DNA of 59,536 bases from Ophiothrix spiculata (Eukaryota > Echinodermata > Ophiuroidea > Amphilepidida > Ophiotrichidae), in assembly GCA_000969725.1 (NCBI GenBank), contig JXSR01S002225.1. One strand, written 5' to 3'. Both the position numbers and the translations under genes were made by a program. Below, one piece after another: positions 11,673 through 23,100 of this stretch (positions are counted from its first letter, which is position 1; every line of letters begins with the position of its first letter). The notes beneath the pieces were generated by a model. The model made no database searches, had not been told where the DNA came from, and was given only the letters and a program-made list of their open reading frames with translations.

Positions 11673-11824
11673 AACACAAAATTTATGTCCTATCATCATT
11701 TTCACTTTACATGGCATTTTTTACTTGCAACTTTCCGTTCATTTTGTGACAGGTCTCATATTGTCATGTATGTGCAAGAAGACAGCTATTGCAATAGCCA
11801 TCTTTTTTCATGAATTTATTTTGC

Positions 11825-11984
11825 ATATGTGTACCGCCGCGGCAAAAGGGTCCAGTTGTCGGCTCGTACATGTTGCTCATTGTAGCATAATCTAATGTAT
11901 GGTATTTGTATACATCAGATATGCTACAATGAGCAACATGTAGGAGTCGACAACTGGACCCTTTTGCCGCGGCGGTACACATAT
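11825..11984. mobile_element. 160 bp hairpin MITE
   Basis: The arms ATATGTGTACCGCCGCGGCA and its complement pair almost perfectly for about 65 bp. They include GGGTCCAGTTGTCG and ATGTTGCTCATTGTAGCATA. The GC-rich ends stand out from the AT-rich surroundings. No open frame of note. Confidence 0.9.
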
Positions 11985-12414
11985 TGTATAATGTCCAGTC
12001 CGTGTCACCTGAAGAACCATTTCAAGAGCCACTGACATACGACAAGAAACTTCTAGGGATATTTCACATTTTTGCAACCTGTTAAATAAATATAACTGAT
12101 GGAAGCTATTGCAGATACAACTTTTTTACACTCACAAGACTAAATGATATAATTTCATTTTTGTGCATGGGATACTGTCATTAATGAAGATGAATAATTG
12201 ACAAAGTCATTATTTGATGAAATAATAATGGAGTTAATTACAAAAACATGAAGAATTAGCTACTACAAACAATAAACCATGTTCCTTCATAAATGTTTTA
12301 CGAGTCTCTGAAGCATGTTGCTATGTCACGCACCACATACAGACTCTTCCGAGATGTTGTGCCACGTAACTAACAGATCATTTACAACTACAAAAGTATC
12401 AAGTTCTTTGTCAA

Positions 12415-12508
12415 GGACATTTGTGAGCTGCCATATCAAGAGGTACCATAAGGTCGGCATAGTAAACTATGTGATACGGGCCATAGAAGCTGAGCATAGT
12501 CAAAAATC
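12415..12508 (-). mobile_element. Terminal fragment of the GTGACCCGTCATATC family
   Basis: This stretch (TGCCATATCAAGAGGTACC through CATAGTCAAAAATCG) is the reverse complement of a piece found inside and at the right end of the element family at 20518-21603 and 31425-31815. Only one end is kept. Confidence 0.65.
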
Positions 12509-12707
12509 GTGTCGATGGTTGAATTTCTAATTTCATCGGAAATGTTACAGGTTACAACATCCAAAACATAAGAAAAAATGTGTTAGAAACCAAGATAAAA
12601 ATTCTCACTGAATAAAACTTGGAATTTTCAAGTTTTACTCAGTGCGAAAACTTTAAACTCATTTTCTCAGAACTATAATTTTCCGAATCAGTCCGATGTC
12701 TTTAACC

Positions 12708-12906
12708 AATAGACCATTCTTATAAATGACATACTCCCGTCGTTGATGGAGTAAATCCACAGAATCGGACGGGGAACGGAACTCAGAACAAGGGCAAATA
12801 GGGTATTTATCATACTTGGTCTCGTTCACAGTTCCGATTCCCCGTCCGATTCTGTGGATTTACCCCATCAACGGCGGGAGTATGTCAATTATAAAAATGT
12901 TCTATT
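12708..12906. mobile_element. Foldback MITE, CTCCCG[CT]CGTTGATGG family, copy 1
   Basis: The left arm (TAGACCATTCTTATAAATGA, then CATACTCCCGTCGTTGATGG) is inverted at the right end (CCATCAACGGCGGGAGTATG, then TCAATTATAA). The middle carries a further inverted pair: GAATCGGACGGGGAACGGAA on the left, whose complement is on the right. A second copy lies at 15651-15846. Confidence 0.9.
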
Positions 12907-13149
12907 TGGATGCAACTTAGCAACCAAACATACAATAACCAAAAGAAATCTCAGCTTTCAGTAGAGACCAAAATATCAGTTTTAATTAAAGCACTTTTCG
13001 CTATGGCGGGTCACATTTGTTCCATGTTTGATATGTCGCAATAAATTTATTACAATATATGTTGCAAATAGGTTTTATTGTATGCCTCAATTGATATAAC
13101 TTCCACTTTCAAAAAACAAATGTGCAGTCCAGCCTACATGCTAAACCAC

Positions 13150-14710
13150 TCCTGCCAGCAGATTGATCAGCTACAACTGGACCTTAATTAAAGTCATGTA
13201 TCATTTCTTGCATTCCATCCGATTTTAGCCCACTAGTAGCCTCTTAAACAAATCGTAATGGCCTGTAATATTCCTCACCAGGATGCAGAATTTTATTGAA
13301 CAGATACCCATTTAACACCCACATGTCAAATGTGCACTTGTTTCGAGATTTGAAAATCGCTCCCTGTGGGCTATCTATTCTGAGGGTAGGGGACTAATTG
13401 CTTAGTCAACTGGACATTAATTAAAGTGATGTATCATTTCTTGAAATTCATCCGATTTTAGCCCACAAATCCTAATGGCCTATAATATTCCTCACCATAA
13501 TGCAGAATTTTATTGAAGAGATACCCATTTAACGCCCACTTGTCAATATGAACTTATTTTGGGATTCGAAAATCATTCCTGGGGGCTATCTATTCTGGGG
13601 GTAGGGGACTAATTGCCTGGTCAACTGGACATTAATTAAAGTGATGTATCATTTCTTGCATTCAATTTGATTTCATACCACTAGTAGCCCTCTTAAAAAT
13701 CATAATGGCATATATTCTTGACAAGAATGCGAAAATTAATTGATACCCGTTCCACACCCACTTGTCAAATATGAGCTTGTTTGGGATCTGAAATTTGAAA
13801 TCTGAAAATAGCTCCCTGGGGGCTATCTATTCTGGGGGTGGTAGACTATTGAACTGGTCAACTGGACATTAAAAGTGATGCATCATTCCTTGAATTCAAT
13901 CTGATTTCATCCCACTAATAGCCTCTTAAACCAATCATAATGGCATATATTCTTGACAAGAGTGCAAAAATTAATTGATACCCATTCCACGCCCACTTTG
14001 GGTTTTTGGATCTGAAATTTGATCCCTGTGGGCTATCTATTCTGGGGGTGGCAGGCTATTTAACTGGGCAAATGGACATTAATTAAAGTGATGTATCGTT
14101 TCTTGCATTCAATCTGATTGAATCCCACTAGTAGCCTCCTAAACCAATCATAATGGGCTATGTTTCTGACCATGAAGCAGAAATTTCACACCCAAATGTC
14201 AAATATATGGTGGTCCATCTCAAACGAGCTGTAAATGCAACAAACTTCATTTTGTTCTACAGGTGAAAATAAATGTTAAGGTCATAATTTGTCGAAATTG
14301 ATTTTTTTTTGACAGATTCACAATCCTTGTGCTTACTTTAAAACACCAGCAAAGTTTCAATTCAAGAAAATGATCAGAAATATGAAATATATCTGTCTAA
14401 TTTTAGGACAATTCAACAGATAATATAGGGCTTACTAATCTTTGAATTAGTTTGTCTCAGTTATACATTTTACTCACTGACAACCTTTGACGGACAATAA
14501 CTCGACTTCTGGAAATCGAGTGAAGTTTATTGAGGTGTCATTTTATTCCTTATAACATGGTCTTTGCAAATATTTAAAACAGTGAAATGGCTGCATTTAC
14601 GGCTGGTTTGAGATGGACGGTCACATATGTGGTTGCTTGGAGATCTGAGACTTCCTCTTTGTGGGCTTTTCATACTGGGGGCAGAGGACTCTTCATTCTA
14701 CTAGGGTAGC
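13150..14710. repeat. Satellite-like tandem array, ~210-237 bp unit, interrupted
   Basis: The landmark TTAATTAAAG-TGATGTATCATT or its variant recurs at 13184, 13417, 13632, about 13869 and 14079, giving spacings of 233, 215, 237 and 210 bp. Other shared landmarks per unit are CCCACTAGTAGCC, AATGGCCTATAATATTC, ACCCATTTAACACCCAC and GGGCTATCTATTCTGGGGG. The fifth unit is split by the TIR element at 14209-14632. The rest of that unit (GAGATCTGAGACTTCC, GGGGGCAGAGGACT) resumes at 14633. Confidence 0.9.
14209..14632. mobile_element. TIR element, family 'ACCGTCCATCTCAAAC', inserted in satellite
   Basis: The ends are inverted: GTGGTCCATCTCAAAC on the left and GTTTGAGATGGACGGTCAC on the right. They are bordered by ATATG on both sides, a likely 5 bp target duplication. 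This is the uninterrupted relative of 5408-6058, in opposite orientation. Confidence 0.85.
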
Positions 14711-15650
14711 TATTGGGTAAATGGGGTTAATAATTGTTACGGGTTTCTAGCAACACCGTTTCTATGACTTTTTTTGTTCAATGACCACACACACTAATGA
14801 TAACTGGCTGACCACCTGCTACCATTTGGTATGCCACTGGTATAAAAGTACATTCGCATGAGGTCAAATCCCACCCATCCAACATGCCCAGTGACCGCAA
14901 TAGAATACAGCTACTTAGATGAAAAACTAATTGATCGGCTCAGTGGTAAAAAGTGTGGCAAATCACAAATGAATTCCAAGAAAAAACGACAACCCATTTG
15001 GTCGTATCATAAGCATACAAAATATATTAAGTGGTCTTCTTTTTTAATTGAACTTCAGGTTAAATCCGGCAAAACAAAAATGGGTATCAAAATTAAGGCA
15101 GTGTTCAAGAAGGTTGCCTTTAAAACCAGGTTTTTGCTGCAAACGATATAACTTGACAAAGACTGGCAAATGCTCATCAACCGTAAAATCCCATTTTCAA
15201 TTTATCAATAGCATTGACCAAACAAAATTATTATATTACAATATGATATTATATTACAACAAGATGCAAATAAAAAATATTTACAAACAATCAGAATAGT
15301 CCTCACAAATGTGACCTATTACACTCACACACAAAACCCAGGACTGAGGATTTAATGGCCGCATTCAAAAAATTGTAATTTTAAATTTTTTCTCTTGAAT
15401 GATCCAACTTTATTTACTTTTGAGAGATGTATTAAGGTAAATCCATTACAGACCTACAAATCCCAGAATGTGGGACCTCCAACTTTGGAATGAGGGACAT
15501 CACAACGGCGTGCATAGCCAAATACAGTCAGCAAAATGAGGGACACCTGAGATTTCAGGACTTTTTTATTATCAGACTGAGGAATTATTCCTCAAAATGT
15601 GGGACAGTTGGTAGGTCTGCCATTATCTGTAAAAACCATAGAAACAGCTG
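14711..15650. other. No gene supported
   Basis: A 97-codon plus-strand frame at 14858-15151 is lysine-rich and unlike any family I know, with no splice-site context that would support it. I treat it as chance. The rest is AT-rich. Confidence 0.45.
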
Positions 15651-15846
15651 TATAGACCATATCTATAATTGACATACTCCCGCCGTTGATGGGGTAAATC
15701 CACAGAATCAGACGGGGAACGGAACTCAGAACGAGAGTAAGTAGTGTATTCATCATACTTGACCTCGTTCTGAGTTCCGCTCCCGTCCAGTTCTGTGGAT
15801 TTACCCCATCAACGGCGGGAGATGTCAATTATAGATATGGTCTATA
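15651..15846. mobile_element. Foldback MITE, copy 2 of the 12708 family
   Basis: It begins TATAGACCATATCTATAATT and ends with the complement, AATTATAGATATGGTCTATA. The internal arms match copy 1 (CTCCCGCCGTTGATGGGGTA; GACGGGGAACGGAACTCAGA). The outermost bases form a perfect palindrome, consistent with a TA duplication. Confidence 0.9.
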
Positions 15847-16805
15847 GCAATGTTGCACCAATGCCTGGTGGTGATCGGGAAAAAACAATCAATTTTGTTA
15901 ATTTCCATTTCAGCACTTAGGTTTAACTTTAAATAACCAGCTTGTAAGTCTTAGTTACAAAATCAATTAATTCTTACAAAAATGAGCAATTCATTGTCTA
16001 AATTATTTGCTTATAACATTACTGGGTATTTGTTTGGGCCATACCATTCTATCAGGCTTTGCATGTGGAGGGTGTCCATCTTGTATCTCGTTAATGCCTA
16101 ATCCCTTGTCTAATCAAGTTGTTTTCCATTATATGAAATAACAAGGGTACCTACTCATGACAGCTTACCCTACCCCTGAAGGAGGAGAGGTATGATCATA
16201 TATGATGGTGGGTAAAACTTTTTCAAGTTTTAAAAAGTGCTAGATATCCGTTTATTGCAAGACTTCTTTAGTTATAAGATTTCAGTTCAACCTAATGTAG
16301 AATTTGACCCATGAACCTTTGTGCACCGTAACCACTACAAAATATACCACTTACAAGGCACCATGCAAATCCTACAAAAGCTGTAAGATATGTAAATAAA
16401 GTAGTGTGTTTATTGTGTATTGTATTAACATTTATGGGTAAATTGGTATTATTTTCAGAAAAAGAAACAGGGCTACAGCTATACTGCAATCTTCTTTATA
16501 TTTTTAATATTCAGTCCAATTTACAGGCCTAAAATGTTTAATCGGCATAACACTTATCTAGTTAGCAATAAAGTTCATATACTAGACTGTGTCTTATTGT
16601 CATGGTTTGGGCTTAAACTCAATATGTGAACCCCTTGACCTAAATCTGTCAAATGACAAATTTAGAGGCTCTGCCGTGATTGTCACATTTCACTACCTTG
16701 AGATGAGAAAAATTCCAACAAGCTGTGCAAGGCTAAACAGTTAACAGCTGTAACAAAGTCACCTTGGGTCACAGCAACTTAATGAGAACATTAAGATACA
16801 CACAC
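15847..16805. other. No gene seen (downstream of, or within, CCT3)
   Basis: This is where the last CCT3 intron or the 3' end would begin. I looked for a minus-strand exon encoding the conserved C-terminal LLLRIDDIV block and did not find it. Confidence 0.4.
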
Positions 16806-16936
16806 CTATAGGCAAAATAAATATTTATTGGATAATTTAAATAAAAGTCCATGCATGGGTCGCATTTAAAAACAATGAGGCCCTGTACTCTGGATTTGTG
16901 TTTATTCTGTCCAATAAATTATTGTTTAGCCTATAG
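16806..16936. mobile_element. Short TIR element beside the CCT3 exon
   Basis: The left end CTATAGGCAAAATAAATA...TTTATTGGATA is inverted at the right end (TCCAATAAATTATTGTTTAG, then CCTATAG). The element is 131 bp, AT-rich, and ends about 40 bp from the donor site of the adjacent exon. Confidence 0.75.
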
Positions 16937-16977
16937 CAAAAGCTAGTCTAGCTTGACTACTTTCATCTGCATCTTAC

Positions 16978-17109
16978 CTCCATAGCTGTTTTGTATGTCT
17001 GTGCTTTGACTGCATATGGATCCCATACACCTAGTTCCTCCATGTCGGCTAACACTCCCTTCTCTCCATCAATACCCCATGATGTGTTGCCTGCTTGCGA
17101 GTGCTTGGC
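16978..17109 (-). CDS. CCT3: CCT3 exon: C-terminal equatorial domain
   Basis: The 132 nt exon (44 codons, phase 0 in and out) begins AKH after a TTTTCAG acceptor and ends TYKTAME before GTAAGAT. It carries the gamma-type block WGIDGEKG...[16 protein letters not shown], which packs in the equatorial ATPase domain. The next exon should start with the conserved TA-LLLRIDD segment, which I did not find to the left. The gene is therefore incomplete here. Confidence 0.95.
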
Positions 17110-20100
17110 CTGAAAACAATGCAATACAATTTTTTAACGATAATTGGTCCTCTGTACTAAAGATATATGGATTAAAATTAGAGGACCAAGCAACTCATAC
17201 CATAACATAAAAAGTCTACAAATTTAGAGAAGATATAAAGGGCTCTGTGCCTTTTTATCTTGGCAATTAAATTGTGGTAGTGATTTTTTTTTTTGGTTTA
17301 GCATTTATTGGAAAGCCCAACTGAAATTTGCTTTGGGTTGAGTTTTTCATTTCTTAAAAGTTAAGAACCTAGAAATAATGGCTTAGTAAAGGTTTTCTCC
17401 AATTTTTTAATTAAAAATTGTAATTTCAGGGGCAATAAGACTTTGTGTCTTATTGCCCCAAAAATTACAATTACAACACATGGTTTTGAGCATATACGGC
17501 CATCAAAAATTGGGTCAAGAGCTATCCATGGTCCAAGTTCAATCCATGTGGGGTCAAGGGTTCATGAAATATGGCTGTGACCTTGAAATAACCTTGTTTG
17601 ACCTCAGTTTCAATTTTTTGACCTCAGGTCAATCTTTTCAACATTTTGGAAATTTGACCTCAAATGACTGTAGGCCTTACGGTTCCAAAGAAAAGTGACT
17701 GGTATGTCTCTTCCTCACTATATTCAGACAAGACAAAAATTCCAATTGATCATTTCTGAGAGATTTATAAGAGAAAACACCCCTCACCATTTCTGAACTT
17801 ATTGAAGCTATTAATGCATTGATTGCATCTAGTTTTGTCTCCCTAAAAATATGTGGGAAATACATAAGGCTTTGGATGCATTCACTCGTCTAAGTGACAT
17901 TCGCTCTGACATATTTGATAAAATAGAAAATGAAAGTCAATCTCATTGCGCGAACAAGAACTTTCGGAGTGATTTTTGCTTCCACTCAATCTGAATTGTA
18001 GCCAATATCGTGATATTTATTAACCAAATGTCGTTTCCCGATGGAGCAAAGTTTCCTCGGTGGGGTGAGCGAATGTCATTCGGGCAAGCTAAAGTCTTTA
18101 GACATCCAGCCTAAGTGTTGATAGCTCTACTATTTCAAAATATGTAAATACCACAGAGTTAAAAAGAAGAATCAATTTACTTTTTTACTGTGTTACCCAT
18201 TTGGGAACGGCCATCATATCAATTGTATCCCTTTTCCGGGTGTGTTTGGGAAATGTCGGGACTTGACATAATTAAAATTTGTGAATCTAACTCAGCACAA
18301 GCCACAATAGAAGCAGTTGGAATCCAAGTAAAATGAATATGTTGCTTGTGTGTCAGGTCAAAACTAAAACTTTCCAACTAGCTGCCAAACACAATTTTTA
18401 AAAAATTCCAGAGGTAAAATATTCTCATTTCCATACGTCATAACAAGATAGCAGCAAGTACCAATTCCTATTTTCAAAATCCTTGGTATAAAACCTACCC
18501 TCAGTGCTGTGAGTGTACGTATAGTATTTCCACCACAGTTCTGTATAAGGGTTCTAGGAATCACTTCCAACGCTGACGACACGGCTCGGTATGGCCACTG
18601 TTGTACACCAGTAATACCCTTGGCCTTCTCAGTCATTGCCTGTGATAAAAACAAAATAGAAAGACAGTTTAACTTTACAATCACTTCCAACGCTGACGAC
18701 ACAGCTCTGTATGGCCACTGTTGTACACCAGTAATACCCTTGGCCTTCTCAGTCATTGCCTGTGATAAAAACAAAATAGAAAGACAGTTTAACTTTACAA
18801 TCACTTCCAATGCCGACGACACGGCTCGGTATGGCCACTGTTGTACACCAGTAATACCCTTGGCCTTCTCAGCCATTGCCTGTGATAAAAACAAACAAAA
18901 CAGAAAGACAGTTTAGCTTTAAATCATTTCCAACGCTGACGACACGGCACGGTATGGCCACTGTTGTACACCAGTAATACCCTTGGCCTTCTCAGTCATT
19001 GCCTGTGATAAAAACAAACAAAACAGAAAGACAGTTTAGCTTTAAATCACTTCCAACGCCGACGACACATCTCGGTATGGCCACTGTTGTACACCAGTAA
19101 TACCCTTGGCCTTCTCAGCCATTGCCTGTGATAAAAACAAACAAAACAGAAAGACAGTTTAGCTTTAAATCATTTCCAACGCTGACGACACGGCACGGTA
19201 TGGCCACTGTTGTACACCAGTAATACCCTTGGCCTTCTCAGTCATTGCCTGTGATAAAAACAAACAAAACAGAAAGACAGTTTAGCTTTAAATCACTTCC
19301 AACGCTGACGACACGGCACGGTATGGCCACTGTTGTACACCAGTAATACCCTTGGCCTTCTCAGTCATTGCCTGTGATAAAAACAAACAAAACAGAAAGA
19401 CAATTCAACTTAAGTGCAGAGTTATGATTAAGCAAAACTGTCTAATGACTGACAAGTGGTTGTTACTTAAGAAACAAAACTAGCACAAATAATCTGCATG
19501 TTTCTGTTATGACGAGTTAGGTTCACCCATAGATTAAAGAAAGTACAGATAGAGAACAGGTCTATTTGCACCCTAAAAATTTGGCTAAGTTAAGGGATTG
19601 CGCCACTTGGGCGCCATGCCTAGACCGATGCTGCGCGAGTGCGTAGTGACTCCGCTATGCGTTCTGTCGCTCGCTACTATTACTTGACAACAACGCACTA
19701 CGCATCTTACATTCTTCCGCCAAATTGTGCATTAGCAAAAAACAACACTTGACTGGCTCGACAGCCGCATTCTCAGTCAAATTACCATTCTGTTCCCACA
19801 ATACGGGTTCACCTTAATTTTTCCATAATTTCCCTCATAAATGGAATCCTTCCCTCCTTCCAAAACCTCAACTTTGTTTACTTGATAACACAGGAGCTAT
19901 TCTGCTTTTTTAGTATTTCTAGCTTCTTATATCTGCGACTATGATCGGCCCACAGGATCGGTTACAAGGTCGCATCTGATTTCACACCTGAGTTGGTTAT
20001 CTCATCCGTAAAATGTAATTTCTATAAAATTTTGATATAATCTTATATTTACAAACAATACAACCACAAAACATCTGCTTTATTATGGCAGTCACTCTGC

Positions 20101-23100
20101 TTACAACTATATGAAACTCTGTACAGAATATGATACCTTTCTATCCCAACATATTAAAAGTCATCCTAGACTCTTTGATTATCTGAGGCAAGACATCCCA
20201 GTTTACTTCGCAAGACATTCAGGCCGTATTCCAGAAAGTTGTTTAGCTAAACCACTGTTTAACTGAACATCAACTGTCCAAGAATGATACCCACCATTGC
20301 AGCTTTCAAGCGGAACAGTTAATTAAAACCGTGGTTTAGCTAAACACCTTTCTGGAATACAAGTCTAATTGTCTAGTGGTTTAAGTCCTAGATTCTGAAT
20401 CATGCAGCAGTGTGTCGCAAATGAACTAGTATTATAAATTCAGACTTCTGATCACTGTGTACTAAAAGTATTGGTTCCAATCTTGTTATGTAGCATACAT
20501 AGCGTCCTTGAACAAGATATGTGACCCGTCATATCAAAAGGTACCTTAAGGGTGGCGAAATCAAAATCAATTTTTTGGTCTAATCTTAAAGCTGAGACTT
20601 CAAGCTTTAAAATGACACCTTCCTTTTGTTTTTAAGATGTTCGGTTGCAAAGTTATAGTCAAAACTCTGAAAGGCCTATGGCTGAGTCGGAAAAAGGTAG
20701 TTCTGAGAAAACCGTGTTTAAAGTTTGTGTACTCAAATTTACCTATTTTGTTCTGCACATAAATAGTGCTTCATTGAATCTCCATAGCAACGGGTAGTTA
20801 CCAAAGTCGTATCATCACCAAATTTTGCACACATGTTGAGTTTGTCATACCAGTAAAATCATGAACTTTGTTTTGAAAAAAAAAATCAATAAATTAATTA
20901 TTGATTAATTAAATTAATTGATTATTAGAACCTTTAATCCACAATTTTGTATAAAATCTTGGAAGGAGAGGGGATTTTTACCTTGGATATTTACAGCTTT
21001 TTCGAATGTTTTGGATTTTGGAACCTGATTGATGTGATTATATACTCTCCAAAGGTAACGTTTGCGATAAAATTAGAAATTCGACCTTGGACGCGATTTT
21101 TGACTATGCTCAGCTTCAATGGCCCGTATCTCGTAATATACTTTCTTTCTTTCTTCCAATATTGTGCAACCTCATATGCTTGAGGATATAACGCACAGGC
21201 GGATTTTGAAGTCCAGAAATTGACCGAAATGGGGTTGGGAACAGTCAGGGGTACAATACCCTACTCTTTACGATACTGGCTGCGATTACATGTACAGGTA
21301 TGACTTTTCTGTTACATGGGACCGACGGCTTTACGTCCCCTCCGAAGGACGACGATCTCTCATGAAATATTTACCTAACTCTAAATACTTCATGTAAGGA
21401 GCGGAGTAGATCTAGAATATCTGCCCAATGCTGCCACTAAGTCAGATAAACGTCTAAGCAAAGATTCCGAGATTCCATTCCGGCAAGTGCCCTCACCGGG
21501 AATCGAACCCGGGCCCAATGCGTGTAAGGCGAGATCGCTAACCACTACACTACGGCGCCCCTGTGCCGGTATTAAGGTACCTTTAGATATGACGGGGCAC
21601 ATATTATCCTTCACATGCTCCTCTTGACCAGGGTGTCAATGGCTACTGACCAGGAAGGTAACAAGTTCACGGTGAAGGAGTTGTGAAGAATCCTCATCAA
21701 TATAATCAAAATAATGACATGTGGGTGGCCTAACTAATAGTAAAGAGAGATGGGCACTCGTGACTTGTGCAAATACAGGCCATCCCCGTAATTTTTATTA
21801 CCAAGGTCACAATTGTTTTTGCACTGAACTTGACATTTTGTCATCTCTCATCATAACAACCATCATAACCCATCTGCTTAAATGACAGTCAATCTGTCAT
21901 CAATCACGTTATATAAAACTTACATAAAGCAAATCATGTAACCTTACTCCAAAAGTGTGTCAAAGGGTTACAAAGTCATATCTGACTTGACACCCAACTT
22001 CAATTCTTAAACTAAGGCGTGTTCACACATAATTTGGTCATGACTATATTCTCGCTCGTGAGCGTCTTTAGAGCGAGACAACTTAGCAGCTGCATTCACA
22101 ATGGGACACAACTTGCGCGTTAAAACTAATGGCGCGTCACTTTTAGTCACGAGCGAGACACTTTCTATAATTGTGTTCACACACAGTGGCTCACGAGCGA
22201 GAATATAGTCATGACCAAATTCTTCGGTGTGAACACGTCCAAAGTCAGGCGCTTGTGGTCATGTTGTTATTATGATGGAGAAAGATGATATATTAAAATA
22301 AGTCATCTGTGTCCATCACAATAGCAACATGACCACTAAACATCTGCTTCATTAGTTGCAACTTGTTGATTGAATTAATGTTAAGGGACTGGAGCACTTA
22401 GTTTTTGTCTTGAGATAGGTACGAACAGTTTAACATCGTTTAACTTTTTCACTCGGGAAAAAAAGCGTGCACAGTTGGCCGGAATTTCTACTTCGACGCA
22501 ATTATTTCTAAAAAAAAAAAAACACTACAAGCCCAAATTGGTCGAAAATTCGCCAGCAAGCAGTTGAAACCAAGAGCTATCTAGCGCCATCATTTTTACT
22601 AGCAAAGAGAGCAACCCTGGCGCTATTCAATTATCATATGGATCATAAAGTGAGGTATCTGTGAGCCGCTCACAGCGACTTTCCGGTGAAATAGGATGGA
22701 CATTGAAAATATTATTCCAGAGTGAAAGAGTTAAGCATAGCTTATATGGTGTAAATTAAGATTTAACTTTTGAATTGTGTATCATTCATATTAGCAGCAT
22801 TTAATACCAAAATTTGTGGTACCTTCAGATATGACGGGGCACAATTGGTATCAGTCCTGGTCCATAATGAGTTTTAGTTGAAATGGGCCGATGTAAATCC
22901 TAAATCAACTCAACTCAACTTCAACACTTTGCTCAAACCAAAATAGTTCACTAAAATATTAGCTAAGGCAGAGTAAATATCAGTAGAAAATTTCCAGGTA
23001 AATTTCCTTCCCTTGAGATCAAAAGCTTAAACAATTAGTGAAGTATTATTACAATTATTTTATTATTTAGGCATCATTAAAAATCAAGTCTCTAATATAA

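Noticed and set aside
13150..14710. CRISPR-like or regulatory repeat array
   Set aside because: The spacing is irregular and the whole unit is repeated, not a short repeat with unique spacers. This is a eukaryotic satellite-type array.
14858..15299. Lysine-rich plus-strand frames (97 and 83 codons, overlapping)
   Set aside because: The composition follows the local A-richness, the frames overlap each other, and no family is recognisable.
21492..21561. tRNA-Val gene
   Set aside because: Box A, the anticodon region and box B are good, but the 3' acceptor strand does not pair with the 5' GGGGCGCC, and the sequence continues into a SINE body.
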